From positions 1 to 26,894 of the forward strand of contig JAZNXH010000025.1 of assembly GCA_045593785.1 (NCBI GenBank): a stretch of 26,894 nucleotides of DNA, given 5' to 3'. Position numbers and translations under genes: made by a program. This DNA comes from SZUA-448 sp045593785. GTDB lineage: Bacteria; Bacillota; Clostridia; Lachnospirales; Lachnospiraceae. Positions 1-7,849 of the stretch are shown here, piece by piece (the stretch's first letter is position 1; each line of letters starts with the position of its first letter). Below the pieces are notes generated by a model. That model was given only the letters and a program-made list of their open reading frames with translations, did no database searches and was not told the DNA's origin.

Positions 1-20
1 TTAGCAGTTTCCTGCCTAAA
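1..20 (-). terminator. possible hairpin terminator downstream of the esterase gene
   Basis: Read on the minus strand, the last 20 bases of the window form a small hairpin with a GAAA tetraloop: four G/C-rich pairs, a one-base bulge, then three A/T pairs. It begins six bases after the esterase stop codon. A following T-run would lie outside the window, so termination cannot be confirmed. Confidence 0.3.
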
Positions 21-26
21 CACCAT

Positions 27-926
27 TTATTTTAATGCCTCAAAAAACTCAAGAATCACCTCATTCGTATCAATCTTGTTTATCTTCTCCGTATACCACG
101 AATGACGCGCATCCTTGATAAACAGATGCCATACCTTTGCCTTCTTACCATCGTACTTTGTCAACTCTCCTCTTTCCCCTACTGCAACAGTCTCTGTAAG
201 CTTCAGACCATTCGATTCAGCCCAATACTCCATAACATCTTCTATTGCCGGATCTTTTGCATACTTTGCGCTTCCGTCACTGTGTTTTGGCACCACCTCA
301 TCTTTTGCTCCGGTAATCTGAAGCACGCTCACATCATTCTTCTCGCTCCGGACATCCCATAATTGTTTCGGCATTTTTCCCGCTACACTGACCACTGCAG
401 CAAAGGTATCCGAAGCCTCCATTGCCAAACGGTGCATCATAAATGCACCATTGCTGAATCCTGCTGCATAAGTACGTTCTGTATCAAACGAATATGTTTT
501 CTGCAGATACTGCGCCAACGAAACCAGGAACTCTACATCCCTGTTTCCCTCCGTATAGATTCCCGAATTCCAGCCGCTGATTTTTACGGGGTCACCTACA
601 TTAACCGAACCGCTTACATACACCACGCCGTAGCCGGACTCGTTCGCTTTTTCTTCAAAATGCGACATGTCGCGGAACGACTCCGGTGATTCTCCATGTC
701 CATGCAGCATAAGCACCAGCGGTGCTCCTTCCGTCTGCTCCGGAAACTCCAATAAACAATACCGTTCCACACCATCACAGGTAAAGCTAATCTTTTCCGC
801 ACTCTCCTGTACAAGATTCTCAAACGGCAACACTTCTACTTTGTTTCCGCCACAGCCGGTAAGGCCAACCAGCAATCCCAGCAGCAGACTAAGAGCCATC
901 ACCCTCCATACATTTCTTTTCTTCAT
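27..926 (-). CDS. secreted lipoprotein esterase, PHB depolymerase / CE1-like alpha/beta hydrolase
   Basis: A 299-residue predicted lipoprotein hydrolase. The N-terminus has basic residues, a hydrophobic segment and an LTGC lipobox (lipidated Cys25), so it should be anchored on the outer face of the membrane. The alpha/beta-hydrolase parts are visible: an oxyanion-type HGHGES segment, the nucleophile elbow GFSNG, an Asp in ITGAKDEVVP and a late His in DARHSW. The family (LpqC / feruloyl esterase / PHB-depolymerase-like) cleaves ester bonds; the real substrate is unknown, and acetyl- or feruloyl-xylan is as likely as a polyester. I chose the ATG at 926 because an AGGGG ribosome site sits just upstream and overlaps the stop of the preceding gene; the open frame continues upstream to 977 but would overlap that gene. 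It follows the AAC(3)-type gene by 10 bases, suggesting coupled translation. Confidence 0.85.
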   Translation of the reverse strand: MKKRNVWRVMALSLLLGLLVGLTGCGGNKVEVLPFENLVQESAEKISFTCDGVERYCLLEFPEQTEGAPLVLMLHGHGESPESFRDMSHFEEKANESGYGVVYVSGSVNVGDPVKISGWNSGIYTEGNRDVEFLVSLAQYLQKTYSFDTERTYAAGFSNGAFMMHRLAMEASDTFAAVVSVAGKMPKQLWDVRSEKNDVSVLQITGAKDEVVPKHSDGSAKYAKDPAIEDVMEYWAESNGLKLTETVAVGERGELTKYDGKKAKVWHLFIKDARHSWYTEKINKIDTNEVILEFFEALK

Positions 927-936
927 CTTTACACCC

Positions 937-1728
937 CTACTCTTTCCACCACTCTTCGGGAATCTCTTCCCGGTCAATCACACAATTCTCTTCAATGGAG
1001 AACAGCTTCACACAGGTCTCATATATCTTCTTCGCATCGCACAGGATACAGACCGCATCACCGAACCTCACCGGCTTTGCTGCACCTGTATCGTAAAATG
1101 CCTGCTTCATCTTATCGAACTGCTCTGAAAAATACCCCGTTCCCGTTGCCTTGTTAAAATGTCGATACATCTGAACATCCTTGACACTGCCATCGGGCAT
1201 TACAATATGCATCAGCGTCGGCTCGTCCGTCAGACGGTCCGGGATATTCATCAACTCATCCACACTGTGAATATACGTGTTCCGCGTATGCGTCACGCCA
1301 AGCAGCAGAATCTTCGCTCCGATATCCTTCAATCGGTCCCAGCAGCCGCCGGGCGGGCAAGGTGAGGTCGCATTCTCTTCGCCTTTTATGTACTCTGCTG
1401 CCTGCGGACCGTACGCTGCGATGCTGTGTGTCGGATGCAGGGAACGCACCACGCCCTCCCGCTGACGAAAGATATTCGGAATAATGCCGACACACGCAGG
1501 TTCCGTCGCCGGATCAAAAGTTGGATACTGCGGCCCCATCTGTGCCCAGGTATGCGTCGGCGTCATGAACAAACCATCTTTCAGATATTCCATAAACGCA
1601 TCTACAACGGTATCCGCGCCACCTTCCACCGGACCGATAGACTTCATGGACGAATGCACCATAAGGGCGTCGGTTGGGGTAAGTCCCATATCTTTCAAAT
1701 TCTGAATCAAATCTTGTTTTGTATACAT
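937..1728 (-). CDS. AAC(3)-family aminoglycoside N-acetyltransferase-like protein
   Basis: A 263-residue protein of the Antibiotic_NAT fold (AAC(3), YokD, FrbF relatives), close to the usual family length. Recognisable blocks are LMVHSSMKSIG near residue 22, LFMTPTHTW near 53, the SLHPTHSIAAYGP block near 95 and HSVDELMNIPDR near 154. These form the acetyl-CoA and acceptor pocket in known members. The family transfers acetyl from CoA to an amine; true AAC(3) enzymes inactivate aminoglycosides, but many chromosomal relatives act on other amines, so resistance should not be assumed. ATG start with AAGGAG nine bases upstream. It is the sixth gene of the yhaM-to-esterase run, 23 bases after the serine hydrolase. 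Confidence 0.85.
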   Translation of the reverse strand: MYTKQDLIQNLKDMGLTPTDALMVHSSMKSIGPVEGGADTVVDAFMEYLKDGLFMTPTHTWAQMGPQYPTFDPATEPACVGIIPNIFRQREGVVRSLHPTHSIAAYGPQAAEYIKGEENATSPCPPGGCWDRLKDIGAKILLLGVTHTRNTYIHSVDELMNIPDRLTDEPTLMHIVMPDGSVKDVQMYRHFNKATGTGYFSEQFDKMKQAFYDTGAAKPVRFGDAVCILCDAKKIYETCVKLFSIEENCVIDREEIPEEWWKE

Positions 1729-1751
1729 CCCGAAATTCTCCTTTTTTCCTC

Positions 1752-2615
1752 TCAGATTCCCAAAAGATGCTTTTCCATACTCAGCTTCAATCCATAAGTA
1801 TCTTCCTCAATATGCGACAAGAACGTTATCATCAGCCCACGCTCCGGCAGGCAATAACACTTCTGTCCCCACTTGCCGTTAATACTGAATCCGTCAAGAT
1901 ACTTCCATACAAAATACCCATATCCACCTTCCCGGTTCATCTGCTGCACGGAAGTTGTCATCCGTACATACTCTTCCGACAGAACCCGCTTCCCATCATA
2001 CACGCCACCGTTGTACAACAACTGCCCAATCTTACTCAGACCGTTCACCGTCAGCCTCATCTCAGATGCCCCGTAAAAGTACCCTTCCGGTGACCTGCCA
2101 TATTCGTACCGTGTAATGCCAAGCGGGGCAAAGACATTCTTCTCAATAAATGTCCCAACATCTTCTCCGAGTGCATGATGCAGGGCAGCACCTACAAGAT
2201 AGGCACTGATATTGCTGTAGTTGAATACCTTCTCATCCGGATTCTGAATCTTACATTCCAGTGCAAACTTCAGGAAGTTATCTCCCTCTGCGCGGAACGG
2301 AAAATCCCCTACCGACATCGTAAGCAATCTGTGAATCGTAATCCGATCAAAGGTATCTCTCTGCTCCTTTGCAAGTGAAGCTAAAACATCCTTCGGAAGA
2401 TACTCTGTCAGTGCCTTGTTCAGATCAATCAATCCTCTGTCCCACGCAATACCGACAGCTATAGACAGTATCGTCTTGGTTGCGGAATATACTCCGTGCA
2501 GATGCTCGTCTATGTCGCCGTAGGAATGGGTTAATATACCGTTTTCGTACACTTCCACACCGTATACATTCCAGTTGTTTTGTTGTATGTCTTGAATGAA
2601 GCTTTCGAAATTCAA
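1752..2615 (-). CDS. beta-lactamase-related serine hydrolase (class C / penicillin-binding fold)
   Basis: A 287-residue protein with the serine beta-lactamase/transpeptidase fold: SATK at residues 44-47 is the SxxK nucleophile motif, and YSN at 133-135 matches the YxN motif. A KWGQ segment near the C-terminus sits where the KTG/HxG motif is expected. There is no signal peptide, so it probably acts in the cytoplasm, unlike true beta-lactamases; this subgroup contains esterases and amidases. The start is a TTG placed eight bases after AAGGAG, and the ribosome site lies inside the end of the fic gene; only two bases separate the two genes, so translation is probably coupled. Substrate unknown. 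Confidence 0.85.
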   Translation of the reverse strand: MNFESFIQDIQQNNWNVYGVEVYENGILTHSYGDIDEHLHGVYSATKTILSIAVGIAWDRGLIDLNKALTEYLPKDVLASLAKEQRDTFDRITIHRLLTMSVGDFPFRAEGDNFLKFALECKIQNPDEKVFNYSNISAYLVGAALHHALGEDVGTFIEKNVFAPLGITRYEYGRSPEGYFYGASEMRLTVNGLSKIGQLLYNGGVYDGKRVLSEEYVRMTTSVQQMNREGGYGYFVWKYLDGFSINGKWGQKCYCLPERGLMITFLSHIEEDTYGLKLSMEKHLLGI

Positions 2616-2617
2616 AA

Positions 2618-3718
2618 TTATTTCTCCTTCCGGAACAGATATTTTCCTTTTCCTTTCCCCTTCACCGGATAGATGACACCCACATCAAGCATTTTTTTAA
2701 TCAGAGCCGACGCCGGAGATGCTGTAATTCCTAATAACTCCATCACTTCCGTCCGTCCAAAAAAGCTCCCACACCCATACACTGTAAATAGTGCTCGTAT
2801 GTGCTTTTTTGTCTTGTTAGAGAAACAATCCGGTATTCCAATGTCCTGTTTTTGGTTGTCAATGTCCTGTTTTCTACTTTCAATGTCCTGTTTTTTCTCC
2901 CATCGGATATGCATATACCGGTTTTTCAGTTCATTTCTCTCTCCCAAGAGCAAATTACGTAAAAACAATTCCAAAAATTCCGTTGTCTCACGGATCCCTT
3001 TTTGAAAATCGTTGTAATTCGCTCTGACCAATGCATTTCTGAAGTACCATGCATGTTCAGCAAATATATCATTTGTAACATTGAACCCCATAGACTGCAG
3101 ATATTTAATCAAAAATACTGCAGTAGTTCTTGTATTTCCTTCACCGAATGCATGAATCTGCCATAATCCCGAAACAAACTTTGACAAGTGCGGTATTATT
3201 CCGGATATATTTTTTTGCGGGTATTCATATTCTCTTTCCGTCTGAATATCATACTCCAACATCTCACGCAGTTCTAATGCATTTCCATAATGCACCGAGT
3301 CTCCGTCAAGCACCCATTCTTTTTTGGAAATATTATAATCTCGAATCTTTCCGGCATGAGAATAGATACCTTCAAACAACCTTCGATGAATACCGGTATA
3401 CTGCGGAACGGAGAATGTAAATGCTTTTTCCGAAAGAATCATAGCAATACGTGCTGAAACCACATCCGCTTCTTTGCTTCTGTCTCTCTCCCGCTCTGAA
3501 GCTTCTTCATAATAATTCTCAACTAATTTTCCAGCCTCTTCAAGTGTGATTTTTCCTTCAATATTATCCTTTGCTGTATTCTTCAGATAATCCGATGTTT
3601 CAAGCCCATCAACTGCCTGCAGTCCAATTGCCGTGTACCAGGCATAACCAAGTTCCCGTTTTCCCGGTTCCGACTGTCTTATATATTCCTCAAAAGGATC
3701 TTTCTTGATGTCATCCAC
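2618..3718 (-). CDS. Fic family protein (predicted AMP-transferase) with C-terminal winged helix
   Basis: A 366-residue protein. The Fic active-site motif reads HAFGEGNTRT (residues about 189-198), retaining the catalytic His, the acidic residue, GN and the Arg that bind the nucleotide phosphates. Fic enzymes usually transfer AMP from ATP to a protein hydroxyl. The first 70 residues, with an LQAVDGLETSDYL segment followed by an ITLEEAGKLVENYY helix, resemble the antitoxin-like (VbhA-type) region seen before some Fic domains, which may hold the enzyme in check. Residues about 305-366 look like a winged-helix DNA-binding domain, suggesting autoregulation. Between the two lies a 7-residue tandem repeat. 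I chose GTG at 3718 because AAGGGAGGT stands seven bases upstream; the open frame continues to 3763 without a comparable site. Confidence 0.88.
   Translation of the reverse strand: MDDIKKDPFEEYIRQSEPGKRELGYAWYTAIGLQAVDGLETSDYLKNTAKDNIEGKITLEEAGKLVENYYEEASERERDRSKEADVVSARIAMILSEKAFTFSVPQYTGIHRRLFEGIYSHAGKIRDYNISKKEWVLDGDSVHYGNALELREMLEYDIQTEREYEYPQKNISGIIPHLSKFVSGLWQIHAFGEGNTRTTAVFLIKYLQSMGFNVTNDIFAEHAWYFRNALVRANYNDFQKGIRETTEFLELFLRNLLLGERNELKNRYMHIRWEKKQDIESRKQDIDNQKQDIGIPDCFSNKTKKHIRALFTVYGCGSFFGRTEVMELLGITASPASALIKKMLDVGVIYPVKGKGKGKYLFRKEK
2834..2896 (-). repeat. three-copy 21-base in-frame tandem repeat inside fic
   Basis: Three consecutive 21-base units, each containing AATGTCCTGTTTT on the plus strand, encode KKQDIES, RKQDIDN and QKQDIGI. 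The repeat is in frame, so copy-number change would lengthen or shorten the linker between the Fic domain and the winged helix without a frameshift. Confidence 0.9.
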
Positions 3719-3783
3719 TCTCCGTACCTCCCTTCTTTCCGTCTTTAACCCTGCCCAAGCCATTCGACACCAGCGGTTCTGTC

Positions 3784-4440
3784 CTACTTCTTGTCCCTAT
3801 ACGCCTCCACTGTAATATGAAAACCGGTACAAGGATCGGGCATATCCGGTGTAAAACCGGTTGCCTTGTAAATACTCTGTGCACGGACATTCGTATCTTT
3901 CGTCCCAAGATACAAATACTGCGTCTCAAAGACATCAAAAGCCAACTTTTGCGCTAAATGAAGAACTTCCTTGCCGTAACCTTTTCCCTTCTCTATCAGA
4001 GCAATTCTCTTCAACTCCAGCTTATCCTGCACCGCCCGTATCCCTCGAAAAATCAATATTCCAATCGGCGTACCATCTGTTTTTTCAATTATCGTTTGTA
4101 GAAAATCCTCGTCACCGAACTTTGCAATACGCCACCCCAGAGGCCAATTCGCCACCCACGGAGAATTATCTGGATCAAGCTCTACCGACCGCATAAAATC
4201 CGCATCCGCGACCCTTGCCCGTCGAATCACCAGATGTTCCCCGGTAATTAGCTCTTTCCTCTCGTTACTGTCATTTTTTATTCCGTTCAAAAAGTCTCTT
4301 GCAAAAAACTTTTCAAACTCCGCCAGTTCCTCTTCCGTACTGTTTTTACCGTATCCGTTTTTATGTGATTCCAAAAACTCATTATAGGCATCTGCATATC
4401 GCGGATTTTGAGATAAAATTGCTGCTAATTCGGTATTCAT
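3784..4440 (-). CDS. GNAT-family N-acetyltransferase
   Basis: A 218-residue protein. The C-terminal 150 residues carry the GNAT fold, from an LVIRRARVADADF opening strand to the acetyl-CoA pyrophosphate loop EKGKGYGKEVL and a final LGTKDTNVRAQSIYKATGF block, typical of RimI/RimJ-like enzymes. The first 70 residues are an extra, mostly helical and charged segment of unknown role. The acceptor could be a protein N-terminus or a small amine. I chose ATG 4440 because GGAGGAG precedes it directly; a TTG at 4464 is possible but its own ribosome site is poor. It lies 61 bases after rlmD, with a hairpin in the gap, and 65 bases before fic. Confidence 0.85.
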   Translation of the reverse strand: MNTELAAILSQNPRYADAYNEFLESHKNGYGKNSTEEELAEFEKFFARDFLNGIKNDSNERKELITGEHLVIRRARVADADFMRSVELDPDNSPWVANWPLGWRIAKFGDEDFLQTIIEKTDGTPIGILIFRGIRAVQDKLELKRIALIEKGKGYGKEVLHLAQKLAFDVFETQYLYLGTKDTNVRAQSIYKATGFTPDMPDPCTGFHITVEAYRDKK

Positions 4441-4460
4441 AGACTCCTCCGTTTGTTCCT

Positions 4461-4484
4461 CCAAAGTGCAATTTTTGCACTTGG
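4461..4484. other. hairpin between rlmD and the GNAT gene
   Basis: A 10-base inverted repeat (CCAAGTGCAA paired with TTGCAC-TTTGG, one bulged base) with a three-base loop lies in the rlmD/GNAT gap. No T-run follows on the minus strand, so it is more likely an mRNA-stability or translation element than a terminator. Its 3' arm touches the first of two GGAGG motifs. Confidence 0.45.
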
Positions 4485-4501
4485 AATCCCATTGTTGCGC
4501 T

Positions 4502-5956
4502 TCACCCTTTGGCAGTCAGCAAGCACACGGTCTCCACATGTACAGAATGGCAAAAAGCGTCCACCGCTCTCACCCGTTTCACTTCATATCCTCCTGCCGT
4601 CAACAGCTTCAGATCTCTTGCAAGCGTTGCAGGGTCACAGGATACATACACCAACGTCTTTGGGCTTACTTCCAACAACGCCTGTATCAGTTTCTCATCA
4701 CAGCCCTTGCGCGGTGGATCAATCACTGCTACATCCGGCGGGCATTCCTTCATCAGTTTTGGAAAGACATCCTCTGCTGCCCCTACATAGAACTCTGCAT
4801 TGTAAATCTCGTTCGCTTTGGCATTCTCTTTTGCATCTGCGATCGCCTCCGGGATAATCTCGATTCCATAGAGCTTTTTTGCTCCATCTGCCAGATACAG
4901 TCCGATGGTTCCTGCACCGCAGTAGATATCCCACAGCACCTCTTCTCCGGTTAGTCCTGCATACTCTTTCACAGTATCGTAGATACACTTCGTCTGCACC
5001 GGATTCACCTGATAGAAAGATAAAGGAGAGATACGATAGCTGACATCTCCAATCTTGTCTGTGATGTATTCCTGACCGGACAGCAGCATACATTTGTCGC
5101 CAAGAATTACATTTGTTTTTTTCTTATTTACGTTGATACAGAAAGAAGTCAATTCATATTTTACTGCATTGCTCATAGTAATTGAATCAGCCTTCTTTAC
5201 ATCTGTTATGCCTTGATCCGCGACACCTTCATTATATCGTTCTATCGTCTCCTTAAGCCTTGCCTCCAACACCTCTGCCTTCGGCAGCTTCTCTCCATTC
5301 ACCACCGGGCATACCATAATCTCACCGGTCGCAAACCCCACACGCATCAGGATATGGCGTATCAGTCCCTTCCCGCTCTCCTCGTCATAAGTACTGATAT
5401 CATATTCTTCTATAAATTCACGAATCGTCTCCAAGAGCGGTTGCATCACCGGCGCCTGTATATAGCAATGCGTCGTATCGATTACAGAATGCGTATGTCC
5501 GGCGAAGAACCCGATCTTCACCTTGCCGTCTTTTCCTCTGCTAACCGGGAACTGCGCCTTGTTACGGTAATACCATGGCTCTTCCATCGGAACAATCGGT
5601 TCCATCGGAATGTCCTTCAGCCCACCGATACGCTCCAGACAGTTCTGCACGTGCTTCTGCTTATACTCTGCCTGCTTCTCGTAACTCAAGTGCTGCAGGG
5701 TACAGCCGCCACACGGACCAGCCACCGTACACTTCGGTTCTGTCCGCCACGGCGACGGCTCCATTACTTCAATCAGCCTTGCGTAACCATACGAAGACTT
5801 GAGCTTCATCACACCGGCACGAATCTTATCACCGGTCAAAGCCCCTTTTACGAAGAAAGGGATATCTTCCGGTGTTACCCTTCCGATGCCCTCTCCCTGT
5901 GTTCCGATGTCGGTTATCGTTAATTCAATTATATCGTTTTTCTTATACTGACTCAT
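4502..5956 (-). CDS. rlmD: 23S rRNA (uracil-C5)-methyltransferase, RlmD/TrmA family
   Basis: A 484-residue SAM-dependent RNA m5U methyltransferase. The N-terminal TRAM domain occupies about residues 1-60. The iron-sulfur cysteines follow (CTVAGPCGGC near residue 80, plus a later Cys). The Rossmann core shows LWDIYCGAGTIGLYL (SAM site), the DPPRKGCD motif, and YVSCDPATLARDL, whose Cys is the catalytic nucleophile attacking uracil C6. Firmicute members of this family (RlmCD/RlmD) methylate 23S rRNA U747 and/or U1939; which site applies here cannot be read from sequence. The start is uncertain: ATG 5956 and TTG 5965 are in frame, and the only good ribosome site (AAGGAG) is separated from the ATG by a hairpin. 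It follows yhaM by 78 bases. Confidence 0.93.
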   Translation of the reverse strand: MSQYKKNDIIELTITDIGTQGEGIGRVTPEDIPFFVKGALTGDKIRAGVMKLKSSYGYARLIEVMEPSPWRTEPKCTVAGPCGGCTLQHLSYEKQAEYKQKHVQNCLERIGGLKDIPMEPIVPMEEPWYYRNKAQFPVSRGKDGKVKIGFFAGHTHSVIDTTHCYIQAPVMQPLLETIREFIEEYDISTYDEESGKGLIRHILMRVGFATGEIMVCPVVNGEKLPKAEVLEARLKETIERYNEGVADQGITDVKKADSITMSNAVKYELTSFCINVNKKKTNVILGDKCMLLSGQEYITDKIGDVSYRISPLSFYQVNPVQTKCIYDTVKEYAGLTGEEVLWDIYCGAGTIGLYLADGAKKLYGIEIIPEAIADAKENAKANEIYNAEFYVGAAEDVFPKLMKECPPDVAVIDPPRKGCDEKLIQALLEVSPKTLVYVSCDPATLARDLKLLTAGGYEVKRVRAVDAFCHSVHVETVCLLTAKG

Positions 5957-5989
5957 ATTTTTCAATGCTTACTAATGAGCATTCTCCTT
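5957..5989 (-). promoter_or_regulatory. ribosome site separated from rlmD start by a hairpin
   Basis: On the minus strand AAGGAG (5984-5989) abuts a perfect 6-bp hairpin (AATGCT ... AGCATT, 5964-5983), followed by seven bases and ATG 5956. Linear spacing is 27 bases, too long for initiation; with the hairpin folded it becomes seven, which is optimal. This may be a structure-bridged ribosome site. It is an inference from spacing only. Confidence 0.45.
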
Positions 5990-6034
5990 AATCTTTACCG
6001 TTCAATCTGCTTCACGCGAAGCTGACATCCACTT

Positions 6035-6997
6035 TTACTGTTCAAGTGTTGTCTTTCTCACATTCGATTCAAACAATCTCTGGAACCCGAGCCAGTCGCT
6101 CTTCACCTCAGCGCCACTGTTATCCGCTCCTGCGAACAACTCCTTGAAAGTCTCCATCTTTGCATCCAGATTGTCAGAAAAATGCAGTGCCAGCGCTTCC
6201 GCAAGCTGTGGTTTTTTGGGAGAACCATATTCCAGTTCTCCATGATGTGCTAGGATACAGTGTCTGAGCTCACTTGCAAGTACCGGAGGAAAATCCGGCA
6301 TCTCTTTTATCTTTTCGTTCACCATCTCTGCACCGATTACGATATGACCAATCAGGTTGCCGTCTTCGGTATAATCATTTTCCGGAAAATCCGACAACTC
6401 CCGTATCTTGCCGATATCGTGAAATGCCGCTGCTGCTACCACTAAGTCGTACTGCAGTACCGGATACTTCTTTGCAAAAAACGCACAGTTCTCCGTTACA
6501 CTCAGCGTGTGCTCAAGAAGTCCGCCCACAAACGCATGGTGCACACCCTTTGCAGCCGAAGAACGCTTAAAGTCCGCAATAAACTTCTCATCCTTTACAA
6601 AAAACTCGTTAATCAATGCTTTCAGATGCGGTTGCTGTACCTTCTGCAGATATCCCATCAGCTCATGGTACATCCCTTCCACATCCTTATCCGTCGTCGG
6701 CACATAATCCGACATCACATATTCGCCTTCCACACAACGCTGAAGACGACGGATGTTGAGCTGCAAAGTATTATTAAAGCTTGTTACCTTACCGGTCACA
6801 CGCACATAATCTTTTGCGTCGAAATCACCAATCCCCGGGTTCATATCCCAGATCTTACCGTCGAGGTCACCGGTACGGTCCGACAAAATCAACGACACAT
6901 ATTCTTTCCCTGTCTTTGTCTCTAAGTATCTTACCTGCTTACACAGATAAATCTCCTGTATTTCATCACCCTCATGCAGAGTCTGTACATAACGCAT
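6035..6997 (-). CDS. yhaM: 3'-5' exoribonuclease YhaM family (OB-fold plus HD domain)
   Basis: A 320-residue protein, almost the length of the B. subtilis YhaM group (about 314). The N-terminal OB-fold nucleic-acid-binding domain (residues about 10-90; the segment YLCKQVRYLETKTGKEYVS is characteristic) precedes an HD phosphohydrolase domain: HTLSVTENC, then AAAFHDIGKIREL with the HD metal ligands, then ILAHHGELEYGSP and HFSDNLDAK supplying the remaining His and Asp ligands. The family degrades RNA 3'-to-5' with Mn2+ or Co2+ and works in RNA turnover in the cytoplasm. ATG start with AGGAAAG upstream. A near-consensus promoter lies 95 bases upstream, so it is probably the first gene of the run to the esterase. 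Confidence 0.92.
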   Translation of the reverse strand: MRYVQTLHEGDEIQEIYLCKQVRYLETKTGKEYVSLILSDRTGDLDGKIWDMNPGIGDFDAKDYVRVTGKVTSFNNTLQLNIRRLQRCVEGEYVMSDYVPTTDKDVEGMYHELMGYLQKVQQPHLKALINEFFVKDEKFIADFKRSSAAKGVHHAFVGGLLEHTLSVTENCAFFAKKYPVLQYDLVVAAAAFHDIGKIRELSDFPENDYTEDGNLIGHIVIGAEMVNEKIKEMPDFPPVLASELRHCILAHHGELEYGSPKKPQLAEALALHFSDNLDAKMETFKELFAGADNSGAEVKSDWLGFQRLFESNVRKTTLEQ

Positions 6998-7047
6998 AAT
7001 TTTCTTTCCTATCTGTCTATATTCTTCCGCGTTCCAATCCGCGATTT

Positions 7048-7089
7048 ATCTGCTGATTTTTGCATTCGATCACGCACGAATCAACAGAT
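7048..7089 (-). other. inverted repeat in the yhaM leader
   Basis: Ten-base arms (ATCTGTTGAT / ATCAGCAGAT on the minus strand, one G-U pair) enclose a second small stem ATTCG/CGAAT. The outer arm starts at the predicted transcription start, so it could be a leader hairpin or a DNA operator just downstream of the -10 box. Confidence 0.35.
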
Positions 7090-7091
7090 TA

Positions 7092-7121
7092 ATTATACGC
7101 TATCCCACCGCCTTACGTCAA
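7092..7121 (-). promoter_or_regulatory. sigma-A-type promoter of yhaM
   Basis: Minus strand: TTGACG (7116-7121), 18-base spacer, TATAAT (7092-7097), a perfect -10 box. Predicted start near 7085 gives a leader of about 88 bases before the yhaM ATG. Confidence 0.7.
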
Positions 7122-7128
7122 TGAAAAG

Positions 7129-7182
7129 CAAAACACACCGGTACATTTCCTGCGTTCTGCAGGCAATCTGTACCGGTGTGTT
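7129..7182 (-). terminator. spoVT intrinsic terminator
   Basis: A perfect 14-bp stem (arms 7132-7145 and 7169-7182) starts two bases after the spoVT stop codon. The loop holds a smaller CCTGC/GCAGG stem. On the minus strand it is followed by a T-rich TTTTGCTTTTC segment. It separates spoVT from the yhaM promoter. Confidence 0.75.
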
Positions 7183-7184
7183 CT

Positions 7185-7733
7185 CTAATTTTCCATCTGC
7201 TTACCCAAAAAGTTTGCAGCCGTCTGCGACAGTTTCATCTCACCCTCGCCGTACGTCCCCTTGCTTTCCTTTGACACGACCATGACGGCGCCGATGGCAT
7301 CACCCTCTGCAATGATGGGTGTCACAACCTGCCACGTCACTTCATCATCGTCCGGAGTCAAGCGGATGTACGTCTTGTCTGTGCGCATGGCCGCCACACT
7401 GCTCCGGTCATCAATCGCACGCTCCAACTCGCGGCTGATCGGCTTCCCGAGCCAGTCCCGCTTGCTTCCGCCGCCGGACACGGCGATAAACTGATCCTTG
7501 TCAGATATCACGATAATATGTCCTGTAGCCTGCGCCATCGCTTCTGCGTATTGCTTAGCAAACGTACTGAGTTCTCCAATCGGCGAATATTTTTTGAGAA
7601 TAATCTCACCCTCGCGATCCGTGAAAATTTCCAGCGGGTCCCCCTCGCGGATTCTCAAAGTTCTTCTGATTTCCTTCGGTACGACAATTCGTCCGAGGTC
7701 ATCGATTCTTCTTACAATTCCCGTTGCTCTCAT
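7185..7733 (-). CDS. spoVT: stage V sporulation protein T (SpoVT), AbrB-type regulator
   Basis: A 182-residue transcription regulator. Residues 1-50 are the AbrB/SpoVT swapped-hairpin DNA-binding domain, beginning MRATGIVRRIDDLGRIVVPK and continuing with EIRRTLRIREGDPLEI, essentially the family consensus. Residues about 55-180 form the GAF-like domain of SpoVT (HIIVISDKDQFIAVSGGG; GAVMVVSKESKG). The length equals the B. subtilis protein closely. In the forespore SpoVT tunes the sigma-G regulon and spore germination properties, so this gene shows the host can sporulate. ATG with AAGGAG eight bases upstream. It appears monocistronic: a sigma-G-like promoter upstream and a hairpin terminator directly after the stop. 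Confidence 0.96.
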   Translation of the reverse strand: MRATGIVRRIDDLGRIVVPKEIRRTLRIREGDPLEIFTDREGEIILKKYSPIGELSTFAKQYAEAMAQATGHIIVISDKDQFIAVSGGGSKRDWLGKPISRELERAIDDRSSVAAMRTDKTYIRLTPDDDEVTWQVVTPIIAEGDAIGAVMVVSKESKGTYGEGEMKLSQTAANFLGKQMEN

Positions 7734-7790
7734 GCTATATATCTCCTTTTCCTAAGATACAAACTGTTACCCTTTTTAGGAATGCAACAG

Positions 7791-7820
7791 TAGTATCTGT
7801 AAAAAACGAGAGAATATACC
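7791..7820 (-). promoter_or_regulatory. sigma-G-like promoter of spoVT
   Basis: Minus strand: GGTATA (7815-7820), 17-base spacer, GATACTA (7791-7797). This is close to the forespore sigma-G/F pattern (TGnATA ... CATACTA, one mismatch in each box). The known sigma-G control of spoVT in B. subtilis makes it plausible. The leader would be about 50 bases. Confidence 0.5.
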
Positions 7821-7849
7821 ATTGATACACACTTTTCATCAATATATAT

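Noticed and set aside
937..1728. Clinical aminoglycoside resistance gene
   Set aside because: Family membership is clear but many chromosomal relatives do not act on aminoglycosides; no mobile context is present.
5213..5923. Plus-strand frame of 236 codons
   Set aside because: Antisense to rlmD, Arg/His/Leu-rich shadow with no motif.
7800..7849. Terminator for the polymer operon
   Set aside because: Only a 5-bp TTGAT/ATCAA stem is present and the T-run lies 14 bases further on; too weak to call, and it overlaps the predicted spoVT promoter.
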